In this document: piece after piece, positions 23,331 to 36,400 of the stretch | Position numbering within the stretch: the stretch's first letter is position 1 | How the letters are laid out: every line of letters begins with the position of its first letter | Assembly (NCBI GenBank): GCA_917880885.1 | Contig: OU862918.1 | Location: 27,551,988 to 27,615,987, forward strand | DNA length: 64,000 nucleotides | Source: Limnephilus marmoratus | Lineage: Eukaryota; Arthropoda; Insecta; Trichoptera; Limnephilidae | Reading direction: 5' to 3' | Program-made: the position numbers and the translations under genes | Notes under the pieces: model-generated | Told to the model about the DNA's origin: nothing | Database searches by the model: none | What the model saw: only the letters and a program-made list of their open reading frames with translations

Positions 23331-24293
23331 TAATAATCTGCATCAGCCGCTGGAGAAAATTGTCTTGGTCATTTTGGCAGGTAAAATAAATAAAACACAA
23401 GTTAATAAATGTAACATTTGTATAAATTCCTCTTTATTTGCGCTTATATACTAGTTTATAAAAATGGCTTTCCACAATATGGCTTTGATACTTCAATCCT
23501 ATTTTTAATTAAGTCTGTGTACATTGTTCTTGCAATGTGCGTATGATTTGTTAACCAGAAACAACTTTAATTCTACATGATGTGCATGTATATAAAATTC
23601 GCATAAACATAATACATATAAAAAAAAATTATAAAATATGTAATTCAAAATTCAAAAAGTGAGCAGGCTTTAATTAAAAATAATTATAACTGGTCTTTAT
23701 CATTTCTTATAAGATACATTAGTAAAAACAAACAAAAAAAAGTTGATTTTACCGTGTGATATTTTAAAAAGAATCACTAAGAGAAAGTGATAGCATATCA
23801 ATTAACTTTTTACCCGCGTTGATCTACTCCGTTTTTTCAATACCCATACGCGGTATGTATATGTCATATTTCAAGTACCACGAGGCACGAGGACACATTC
23901 ACTTGATTATAGATGTTTTTTACGAAAAAAAATTTACTTTCAAAATATGCCTGAATATGTCAGCATCGTGATAGTTACACGAATATTCTAGCGAGCTGGA
24001 AAAAATACTGTGACATAGTAGCGCTGTTATATCGTCAGTCGAAGTTAGCGTAACAAGGGCTGATACGGGCGCGTGTGAGGCATGGCTTTTGCCGTATCAA
24101 CTGTTGTTACGATCGCGTGGAAAAGGTTAAAGTTGTTTTAAGATTGATTTGGCCCTCTTAACGCATTCTATCACATCGAGCAGTGTGTTTTGAGACAGTG
24201 TATCTGCTTTAGTGAAAATTCACGGGTCTCATTATATACTAGATGGAGTTTGTGAGACAGCTGCGTAGATAAGGTTAAGAGATGGGTAAGTTT
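23331..24293. other. Stretch downstream of the ALDH stop, probable 3' UTR in part
   Basis: AT-rich. Minus-strand AATAAA hexamers occur at 23433-23438 and elsewhere, so a 3' UTR of several hundred bases is possible, but the end cannot be fixed. No other gene was seen. Confidence 0.35.
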
Positions 24294-24464
24294 CTACGAG
24301 TTCTTCTGAGAAACTTTGGTGATGACAGTCTTGATCTCGGTATAGGCGCGGATGCCGTAAGGTCCATTCTCCCTTCCGTGTCCAGACAGTTTGTAGCCCC
24401 CGAAAGGCAGTTGGGGTGCAAACACGTTATAGCAGTTAATCCAGACGGTTCCGGCTTGGAGACC
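24294..24464 (-). CDS. ALDH2: ALDH exon 10 and stop
   Basis: Residues 455-510, [20 protein letters not shown] then [20 protein letters not shown]. It ends TKVSQKNS, very close to the KVPQKNS end of vertebrate ALDH2. TAG at 24296-24294. Confidence 0.96.
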   Translation of the reverse strand, partial: GLQAGTVWINCYNVFAPQLPFGGYKLSGHGRENGPYGIRAYTEIKTVITKVSQKNS

Positions 24465-27400
24465 CTGAAAAATCATAATTCATTTTGTTGAATTGTGCAA
24501 TTGCTCAATATGGATAAAAACTTCCTGAGGGAGCTAATAGAAATGGTGACATTACAGTTGATCCCCTGACAATTGGTGGGGGAGTAGTATTAAAAAATAT
24601 ACTTCAATTTCAGACAATACTTTTATACCTAGGATGAAGTAGTAAAAAAAAAAAATCAAATAAATGCATCACTTTCAAACATAATGGTTTAATCGATCTG
24701 ATGGATCGATCAGTGGCTGAGTTGGCATCGTGTTTGGGTTCCACCCGGGCATCACGTGTTCGATTCAATATTTGAAAAAATCAATATTTTCGACCGGGCC
24801 TTGTTTTGATCCGTATCATTATCATTACATAGTATAAAATGAAGTCGCTCAAAATGTATGTGCGCATAGATCTTTTAAACTACGCAACGGATTTTCATGC
24901 GGTTTTCACCAATATGTAGAGCGATTCAAGAGGAAGGTTTATATGTATAAATAAATGCTCATTATTAATGGCATTGTGTTTCGTTAGCCACAGCAACGTG
25001 TGGCCGGGTCTGCTAGTATTATTATATTTTATATGTTAATTAATGAATTACCTGAGTCATATAGTTAGCTGTGTCAATATCCTTTGTGAAAACAGCTGCG
25101 GCCAGTCCATATTCTGAATCATTGGCTCTGTGGAGAACTTCTTCCATCGAAGAGAACTTCAGAATCTGTTGTACGGGACCGAAAATCTGCACAAAAGACC
25201 CGACACGTTAAAGACAATATAAATCTTAAAAACATTATAAGTACATAATATTATCAGGTAAAGAAAAATAGGCATATAAAAATCGATACGATCCAGAGTC
25301 GTAAATACGAGATACTAATGAAACACTGTTTGAAATGGCTTTAGCCATGTTTGGTGACCAGATCTGAATAGCCAGGTACTTTTCCTAATCTTTCTCTTCG
25401 CCATCTCCTTTCCTTCTCTACTACCTTCAATTTCACAATATCCTCAATTGGTGATGTCATACTTCCACAGGCTACGGGCGGCTGGACAGTGTAATATTTA
25501 AATTTTTAGGTGTTTTTTTAAAAGTTGCAATGTGAGTTTCTTAATCTGTTGGTGCCCTCTCCTATCGGAGTTTGACTTTTATTTAGGAAATCTTCACCCA
25601 GAAGAGTGTTGCCCAGAATAACTCAATGGAACTGTAATCGTACCAGTCACATGGGTTTTAGAAATGAAGTTAAAGTTAAGGTTGATAGAACTTACAATTT
25701 TGGATAATGATTGAATTTCAAGAAATTTCAAGAAATTATTTGTCATCGTTCCTCACATCAGCTACAAAAACTGACTTTGATTTCCCTGGTGCTCATTATG
25801 GTAAATAAACATTAATGACCTCTGTAATTACCTAACTCAGCTCTTGCTTGGCAATTTCCACATCAGAAGTTGGCTCAATGAAGTAGCCATTCTCCCCCTA
25901 TGTGTGCCTCCTGCCACCACCGTGGCTCCCTGATCCTTGCCACTCTTGATGAGAGACACGACACGCTGTCATAATAGATGTGATGAACTGTAGCTCTTGG
26001 TAAGAGACACGATCTTGTCACGCTGTTATAATAGAAGTGATGTACTGTACCTCTTGCTTGGCGATGTCCATATCGTCTTTTACATCAGCAAAGACAGTTG
26101 GCTCGATAAAGTAGCCATTCTCTCCCCATGTGTTGCCTCCTGCCACCACCCTGGCTCCCTGATCCTTGCCACTCTTGATGAGAGACACAATCTTGTCACG
26201 CTGGTCTATATCAATCTACAACAGAAAGAAACACAGCACTACATAATTAAAAAAAAAAAAAAAAAAAAAAAAAGTTTTTAAACTGCAGATATTATAAAAA
26301 AATACACAGGGTGTCCGGGGGTAAAGTGCATTAACTTCGGGGGGTGATTCTACATGATATTATAAGTAAAAAAGATAAATAACTTTTTTCGAAATTCCAA
26401 CATTTAGGGGTAGTTTTGTGGTAAAAAGATAAAATTAGACCGGCATGCGCGGCCAGTTTTCATATTTTCCGCTGTTACAATACGGACCAATCACCACCAT
26501 ACAACGTTGCCACGATAGTGCCTGGCAGGCTCCCGGCTAGTAAGATTGTACCTCACGCTAAGGATTTTTAGTAGGCAGATCTTTTTGTACGGGAAAAAAA
26601 AAATTAGAATTTCGAAAAAAGTTGTTAATCTTTTTTACTCCTACCATCATGTTCCTCCCGAAGTTAATGCACTTTGCCCCCGGACACCCTGTATATAAAC
26701 TTGGAGACTTCATCAATCTTCCAATTTTATTGTATTTGCAATTACCTCCACAAAATTTTGTGATTGACTTCACATAGATACATATGTTAGAGTAATATTA
26801 CTAATAGTGAGGCATACCTGTGGCCCCTGCTCGGTGTGGAAGTCGAAGGGGTCTCCGACCTTCCTCTTCTGAGCTCTTGCTGCACTCTTCTCCACAAACT
26901 CATCGTAGATTTTGTCCTGGACAAATGTCCTGGAACCTACAAAAACATAAAATCGCCAAATAAATAATGCAATTAAATGAAAATTATAACTTTGTTACCA
27001 CTGTTTAACCTAACAAGTCTATTTGTTCAGTTTTCGGAACAACTCGTAAAGGTCTCATAGAAATTGTTGTGCCTCCCTTACTATCATGGTTAGAAATATG
27101 ATCTAAACGGTTTTAGAAAGAGAAAATACCACGCTTTATATTCAAATTAAATATACTAAACTAACTAATTAATAGCTTTATATCAAACTAAAAGATAACC
27201 GGAAAATAATTAAAATGTACACCTTTATGAATCCAAAGTTTCTGACTTCAATTTGATGAGAAATTGTGATGAAGTATTTTTACATGAAACAACAAAAAAG
27301 TGAGTTGACAATAATGTTTTTAATACATTATGCCTTTGTTTTTATTTTTTTTCATTATCAATAATTTTAGTTAGAAAAACGTAAGGTGAGCCATTTTTAA

Positions 27401-30400
27401 ATCTTTTTACGTTTGCATGTAAAATTTTAACATTTAAAAATCATATGTTTATTTCTAATTATAAAATTTGAATGCGTATTTCATCACCTTTCCAAAACAG
27501 TTTTTAGTTTTCAGATACATTCAGAAATATTTCATTTATTAGAATTTTATGGGGAAACTGGGATATTTTGATTCTGACAAAATACGGTTGAGGCAATTAA
27601 AGACAATCGAGGCAATCGAGACAAAAAACTATGAACATGTTTCAAATATTAACAACTTTAAAGTTAATGATAAAAATTGCAATGTCACCCTGGCTGGATT
27701 TACATAGATATTACTTCTGGCATAATTCTCCTACCAATAGCACTATTTAATAAAAATTATGAACATGTTTCAAATTAACCACATTAAAGTTTATGATAAA
27801 AATTTGCGTCACCCAGAAGAGCGATTCTATATCTTTTGTGGGATCGTTATGAGATAACAGACGTCATCTCCTGTCAGATTTGTGTGATTTTTAAATATTT
27901 ACTGCCACATATTTAAGTTTTGATCGTTTTCAACATGAATTCCTGCAAGGATGCTTGATTATTTATTCATATAATGTATGCTGTACGTAGAAAAAGCAAA
28001 TAAATCACTCAAATCTGATAGGAGATCACGTCCATTATCTCATAACGATCCCATAAAAGATATAGATACATATATATCTACCGGAGTCGTAGATGTTGGA
28101 TGTTGTGTGTTGTGATTGTCCTATTTTATATTTAAATTCATTTAGCACTGAACACTTTTACTTATCATTTATTCTAATATCGATGTATAGAGCCTCTTAC
28201 CTTAAACTTTCGTGTCTATGCCACCTCTTACTAAAATATTGCTATGAATTGTCTGTCTATAATCTATTTTGTCTGTGGCCGCGTAAACTTTCTCTTTCAA
28301 TGTTTATAAAATGGCTTGATGTCATTTCGCTTGTCATTTTTTCCCCTAAACTCTGCTTGTTTCCCATGAAATCAAGTCGTCTTTCGCTTCTGCTAAACTT
28401 TAATTAGTCTAAATTATTGTCGCCAGTCAAGTGCTCAGACCAGAATCTCTCTGTAAAATTATTCAACAGAATAAAGAGTTACAAATATCCAGTACAAAAC
28501 ACAAGTGTTTTTACTACACAAAGGATAACCTCAAACCACCTCAAACTCTCTCATCTCACTGTACGGTTCCTCGGTGTGGAACAGAAGGAAGTCTATAAGG
28601 CAGCTCAACTTACACCCTGACTGCAGACTATCTGGAGACCATATCCTGGAACCTGCGCAGTAGATACTCTGTGTATGTTGAAAGACCACTATTCAGTATC
28701 GAAACAATACTTGATATGGCTTTAGCTGTGTTTGATGGCTAGAACTGAATATCCAGATATTTCCCAACCTTTTTCTTCCACATCTCCTTTCCTTCCTAAT
28801 TCATTTAGCCCTACAATGTACCCCCAATTGAGGATAGCATAGTTACACTGACTCCGGGCAGCTGGGAGCAGTTGGGACTGCCTGGAGTCAGCCAGCACTA
28901 TCTATACAGACGATAAACAGATGACATAGTATACACATACACTATTTATATATGTATATGTGACGTACATTTCTTACATATCTCCTAAACATTTGAAGTT
29001 TTTAAGCTCTAAAAAAAATATACGTTATTTTTGAAGATAATATCTGTACATTCCCCATGCCGAAACGCAAATTATATGAAATTCCCTTGATAGAAAAAAA
29101 TCGCAAAGTATGCTCTGAAAATTATTATAAATACATTTGTTTCAGTTATTTTACAAGTTATATGTATGAAAAAATTCACAGTGTTTCTTTGAATGCTGTT
29201 TTAGTCAACCCCTACGAGATATTTGCTTTATTTTAAATGAGTCATTTTTATTAAACATTTTCACAATTTTCGCTTCAATTTTATCGTTTTAAATATTAGC
29301 ACAGTTCAGCAACTATCTTTGATGTATGTCTCATAATACTAAAACTGCCCCCATGATCTTTTTATAAATACACATACCTGAAATTTTAATCTTTTCCGTA
29401 ATATATTGTTGTATAACCGTTTTATGGAGAATGTGAATAAATAAATAATAAGTAAAAAGTTACCGGCACAGCAGCACTGTCCCATGTTGAAGAACAGTCC
29501 AAAGTGGGCCTGTTCCACAGCGTGGTCCACATCCACATCTCCAAACACGATGTTGGGGGACTTGCCACCCAACTCCAGAGTGATCCTCTTCAGGCCGGTG
29601 GTGGCTGACCCCTTCTGGATGAGCTTCCCCACTTCAGTCGATCCTGGGAAGAACAAAGGGTTCTTTTTATACAAACATGTTGTGCGTTTTATACAAACAT
29701 GTTAAGGGGAGAGTGGCTCCATGAAAAAACAAAATATTGAAGAGAAGTTAAGATAAGAAAAAAGAAACCTAACCAATCCCATCGAAATTCATTTTTGGGG
29801 AATTATGCCATGCTCTACCTCCTTCTTTAGCCAACATTTTAGACAGAGTTACAGTGTCCATCATCAGGACAGATTTTTAATGGCTATTACACACACATGT
29901 TTACACTTTTTCAAACAAAACTAAATTCACAACATGACATCATTGTTGGATTAAAACAGATGAAAACTGATGAAAAATAACATAAATAATAATAAAATCT
30001 CTGTTAAAAAAAAAACCCGATAGGCGCTGCGGGCGGCTTTTGGTTCGGCTTCGCCCAGTTAGTGTTGGTGACCATTTTATAAATCTAATAGGAACTGGTT
30101 CCAAAAATAGCCTGTTCCTCGGATCCACTGTCATCCGGTGTAGCTAGGCACCGGGACAAAGTAAAAGAGACAGGCAATGACGTCATATGTAATATATAGC
30201 TGCTTGATACAACATGTATTACCGTAAATTTTTCCATATCCAGAGAGATACTACATATTCACAAATTCATAGCAGTTATACCCAGGGGGAAGATGTCCCC
30301 ATCCAACCTGCTGACGGAAGTAGTGACATCTTGTGACGAATTCTTGAATTCAAAACCGTATTATAACGGTAGCTTTGTGTTAAATTCTACTTACACAGAT

Positions 30401-33400
30401 GTTATTATTGAAATTCCACCACGCAGACATTACCGTATTAATACTGTTCGATTTATTGAATTATACTAATATAGTAGTGAATTGGTCATTAGAATAGAAA
30501 TTATGAACAAAAAAATGATTTCAATCACACATCACAATCTTGAATCAAACCGTCATTTGCCGGGAAAATCTTGCGCATGCGCCGTATATCTAAATACAAT
30601 ATTGCCAGTTCTTTCGCAGCACAGTTAAAGACATTTCTCAAAAGTAAGAATTCGAAATAGAATATGTACGGTCTTTAATGTGTCATTAAAAAAACCTTTA
30701 AGAGCGTTTAACCAGCCAGCGGACGAAAATCCACATTTCGTCGAAAGTTGTTCTTACGATCGTGCAGGGCGGTTACAATGAGAAAGATTAATTATTCTCC
30801 GTACCAGCTTTTTTAAATTATAACTCAATATCGAATTTATTTCAATTCAAATTAGCTTTAATTTATACCTTCATCCAAAAATGCTGAAAGGCGTGATGAT
30901 AAAACTATTAAAATAATTTACTTTTTGTAGTTATTTTTTGATTATAAGTATTTATCATTTTTCAATAATGTCTAAATTTAATAAGAATGTTAAAAAAATC
31001 TGAAATATATTAGTTTGTAAGTGCGCAAATAAATACACAAACGGACCAATTTTCACCAAGAAACACATGTACGTACATATTTTTTAATGATTTTATTGAA
31101 ACTAAAATTAAAATTCTAAAACATACGTTTGCTAGATAATGTATTGATTTATTTTACTGCATGATTTTATTATTTGAAATAAGTGTGGTATAAAACAAAA
31201 ACTTTTTTGAAAATTGAACAAATCTGCCAACGACCTATGGAATAACCTTATAATACTAAAAATTAAAATTTTTTCTCAAAATTTATTACAAACGAATGCT
31301 AGATAAAAGAACAATCTTTCGAAATCCATTTATAATTTTTTGTGGAAAAGAGTCAATACGTCTAAAAACTTTTTTGAAAATGACGTATTTCCGGTTTTCT
31401 CTGGTAATGCCCTCTTAATGGTTGGGAAGTGTTTTTTTTAATAAGTAAGATGGTTAACTTGGTAAGACGGTACAATTTATAAAAACATAATTTAGCAAAA
31501 AACAAGTAAGTAATGCCGAAAATAGAATCACGTGCGTAACGAAAATTTCTGTAAACAATTCTCGGGTAAAAAAAAAGAAAATAATATTCAAAGGTCATTC
31601 AAATGAGAATCAAACCTGCCTTGCAAATGTCATTCAAAAACTGCCTTGCATAATGTAGAGAAGTTTGCCGTGATTTCAATAGTATTTAATTGGGGGCGGA
31701 CTTTGTCATTAAATTTAATTTCCATCGTTACGAATTTAAAATGATAACTAATATTGCTTTATAAAACGTCAATAATAATATTATCCAACAGTAATAGTTG
31801 TTACCCTTGAAAAATCATTTTAAAGATGAAACTTTTGAATGATAGCAATGAAAGTATCAAAAATATTTATCGAACTACTTTGGAGCACCTTTTTTTACAT
31901 TGGCTCCACACAGGAGGCCCCGAAGAAAAAAAATTCGCTCAGAGCCTATGTCATAGTATACACAAAGTGTGTTTTGGCTGTTTGGAGGGCATGTTTAGAG
32001 AAAGGAAGTTCTGAGAGGGAAAAGGGTATGAGGGGTGGGTAGGAATCAGAATAGGTAGGAATAGGACGGCCTGCATGGTCGAGCGGTAAGGCTCTAGACT
32101 CGCAATCCGAAGATCGCGGGATTGAATCCTGGCTTGGGAAAATAAATTTTATTTGATTAATTTGTGTTATTTCACAATTAATTCATTTCAAATAATAATA
32201 TAATATATTGAAACGTTGGTTGAATTGGCTTTAGCCGTGTTTGCCAGGTACTTCCCTACCTTCCTCTCTCACATCTCCTTCCCCTCCCCACTTCTTTTAG
32301 CCTCACAATATACCCTAATTGCGGATGCCATGGTCTCACTGGCTCCAGACAGGAGGAGCTCTTGTGAGGTTCATTATTATTCACATTAAAAAAAAAAATC
32401 TGAGAGGGAGCCAGTTGGATTAGGGAGCTGCTGGGAAATGTCGTTTCTTTGTACTGGATCTGTCAACTTGACAGCTGTCATCAGCATGTTTACGCAGTTC
32501 TGTAATTAAAATGACCCCCTTCTCCTGTTTACGGCGGAGAAGGGGTCGCATAACTTTTCTAATATCGCGTGAGCAGCGGTTACGGCGTATAACGTTGAGC
32601 TTACAGCACATCATCTGCTGGTCTGTATGAGATGTTGTGCGTGCGATGATCTTTCATAGCTAAGTCTGTCGGCCCTGTTTTGCAGACCATTTCTAAAAAT
32701 AACTACATATGTATGAAATTAAAATTATTTGATTTTTTGTGATTTTTCACGGGTAACAACCAGGGGAGGAGGCTAAATATAAGGTTACAGAGATTGTCCA
32801 CATGAATTACCTGTAAAGGCCACCTTATCGACGTGCTTGTTGTGCAGTATGGCCTGGCCAGCGGTGCCGTAGCCCGGCACTACATTGAGCACTCCTGGCG
32901 GGAAGCCCGCCTCCTTGGCCAGCTGCGCCAGGTAGAGGGCGGTGAGGGAGGTCTGTTCAGCCGGTTTCAGCACCACCGTGTTGCCGGCAGCCAGTGCTGG
33001 GCCCAACTTCCACACCGCCATCAGCAGCGGGAAGTTCCATGGGATGATGGCTCCGCAGACGCCTGAAAACAAAATAAATAAATAATACTACAATTATTAT
33101 CTATCCATTTTACCACCACGCCAAATTTCCATGGACTGCAGTACATTTGGCATACATTTCTTGCTTAACCTAGATACAATGAGAGTATTTATTAACCTTT
33201 CATCTGCGGGCAGATAAATTTTTTTTTGCTTTTTTTCGAAATGTGATTTTAACCCTTATGCATAAAGAAACCAAACGAAAGATAAGCTCAGAATCGGTTG
33301 CGCCAATATCAATCTGGGACCTATGTTCTATTTGATTATTGTAGCTACTCTGAATGATTTTAAAAGAAGTTTCTATGAAATTTGCGGATAACTTTTGGCA

Positions 33401-36400
33401 GCTGTCAATGGCGAAAATATCGATATTTTATGTTTTCAAATGAGTATAAAGGTCATTATTTTGTATTTTTTTATGTTGGGTATACGATACGGTATGTATT
33501 TCATTTGTGTAGAAATAATATAATCAGTTTACATTTATATGAATACTAGCTGATCCGGCGAACTTCGTACCGCCTCAGAATCAAAAACTGTTGTCAACTT
33601 ATTAGCTGAATTGATCTAAATTGTTTCTCCCTGCGTATCCTTTCCCCTCTCGCGTTCCCTCTCCATCTCCCCACTCCACTTATCCCCTTCCCCCGTCCCG
33701 CTAACCCCCCTTCCTGAGTTCCTTTCCCCCCTCCCCCGGTTCACAGTTCAATATTATACCCCTTACAATATTGCTGCAGTTCTTTCAAAATAGGAGAATT
33801 CGTTCCATACAAAATGTATGGGGAAAATAATTTTCTTCGGAGTGGGACACCCTTTACTTTTAGGGGTATGAAAAATAGATGTTGGTCGATTCTCAGACCT
33901 ACCAGATAAGCACACAAAATTTCATCAAAATTGGTCCAGCAGTTTTGGAGGAGTATGGTAACAAACACCGTGACACGAGAATTTTATATATTAGATATTT
34001 TTGAAAATTGTTTCCAAAATGGGAGGTTAATTTTTTTGTTTTGTTAGTTAGCCATTCTAGAAAATCTCCTTCTGCAATATACATGAATAATAAGATATAT
34101 TATCAAAATTTAATACCAAACTAATGCAAAACAATTATATCTATTTAGGAATAAAGTTTTTCAACAACCTTCCCACTGAAATAAAAAAAACCAAAGACAT
34201 CAATAAACTGAAACTCAAACTGAAGCTACACTTCATCAGGAATAATTAACTAAATAATTACCTGTTTTTCTCTTTCTTACTATTTATTTTTAATACATAT
34301 TCATCTCTATTTTATTTAGATTTTTAGAATTTCTACTAAGTGCACAATATCTTAGCATGTAACCGTATCCTATGTATGTACACCTACACATATAGATGAT
34401 CCAGAAGTCTCAATTTATCCTATTATATACTTACTTATTACATAATGTTGTTCTATTTCAGTTATAGTTAGTGTAACTCGCTCATCAAGCACAAGAACTA
34501 GCTTCTTCTTTGGTGAGATTGCAATGTTTAAATAATTTCTGTACCGCTATGTAATTTCTAAAACTCCACTGTACAATTATATAACTATATTAAATAAATA
34601 AAAAAAATAAAAAAAATCTAGTAAACAGATAACAATTGTAAAAAAAAACGCTTTTTTAATATCGATTAACCTGAACTCATCAAAGGAATTTTTCGAATTT
34701 TTGTGAGTAGTGAGTAGAAATCTCGTGTGTCCAGGAGTGATGGACGTATGAATCCATCCCTCCAACCGCTGTGCAAAGGCGATGAAGATTCCAGCTGGAG
34801 AGGATAAAAGACCTCCCTCAAGCAGTCTCTCTCGCTTCCCACCACGCGGCAGGCAGGCAGATGCATCGGCTGCCAAGACCTGGAAAATCCTAACCCCATG
34901 GGGTAGGATTGTCCTTGCATCGGGGCACCTGTGCTAAGTCACCAAATTTAGCGAATCACTTTGGCAGAGGTGTTGGTTATCCAATAAATGGTTCCCGAGG
35001 CTGCGGTACCCATACCCGCCACCCAAATTGTAAAATTTAACAAATAATTCAATAACATTTTAAGCGAATAGAAATAATTTAAAGAGTTTTTCAAGATTAA
35101 CGGGTAAGTCTATTAACTAAATGAATTTTAAAAAACTAATTATCTGAATTTTCATTTCATTTTAAAAAAATTATCGGATGTTGCTCTTGCTGCAGATAAA
35201 ACAAACTTTGTGTGTGCGCTGAAATGAATAACAAGACATGTTATTTTTAATTTTACCGAGAAATTTAAAGAAAATAAAACATTTGCATCAGACGAGAATC
35301 TAATCTTGTGAGAGTGCAAATTAGTTTATTATGCTAATGTCATTTTATGCCAATGGTAAACTGTTTTATTATTATAATAATAGAACACTTAAAAATCAGA
35401 GAGCGGTAAATTCATTATACATATATTAGATTATCGCCAAATAATTCCACATCAGATAAATTTAAAAGCAGAAAGTATTAATAATTTTTGGAGACGACTT
35501 ATTATTAATTTTTTTTTATTTTCGATGTATTCAAGGTTAAGTGCGTCGATAAAGGTTATCAGGGGAAGTGTTTGCATATAGACAACATCATAATTTTTCT
35601 TGTTAGGTGATTCAGCAATATTTTTCGCAAGCTCTAACACTACTGAGATAATTTGCTTTAAAAAAAGGGTGAAAAATTAAACACTAACTATACTTTTTTG
35701 AAGTTAAATGAGAATAAAAAAATGTAACTTTTTCTGTTTTTTTTTTTTACAATAGCTCACAACAGGAGAAAAAAATATCATAGTGTGTAATTCACACGCG
35801 GTAGAAGTGAAACTAGAAAGTTACTAGATGTCGCTTTCTTTTCTTTTGTCTGTTTATTTTAAAGTGGTTTGAAGATTGGATATTGATTTCATAAAAATAA
35901 AAATGTTTTTTTTTGGATTTCGTAGGATTTGAACATCCGTTCGCTTGATGTCTGTCCCTGTGGCCGCTGAGACTTGTCAGGCGCCTTGCCCACCGCCCCA
36001 TCGAAGGCCCGCGCCGAAGCACGAATTTACCGCTTTATATTAGAACCGAGGACCCGCCAAATAATAAATTTTGTGACGCATTTCCGTTTCATCTGAATTT
36101 CAAATCACTAATGGCGCTAAAGAAGTTTCATTTTAAAAATTCCCTCAGGGCCTAAGTCATCTTTGGGGATGCTGTGTTGAGAACTTTTTAGGGAAAGAAA
36201 GGTGAGGAAGATCTGGGTCAACATGTCCAGAAGTGACGGATGTTTGGGTTCATCCCTCCCACTGCGGTGTAAGCCGATGGGTCGAGAGGCTTAGGTTAGG
36301 TCTCCCTCATCCGGTCTCTCTCGATCCGGCCCGCCATGTAGTAGGTGGACAAATTCGTTCGCCTCCAAGACAAACTTCACTCCATGAACCTGGCCACGCA

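Noticed and set aside
24825..25016. Possible extra ALDH exon
   Set aside because: Matches the Helitron-like family ends; the ALDH reading frame is complete without it.
28093..28407. 104-codon plus-strand frame
   Set aside because: Composition is intron-like, with no motif and no supporting neighbours.
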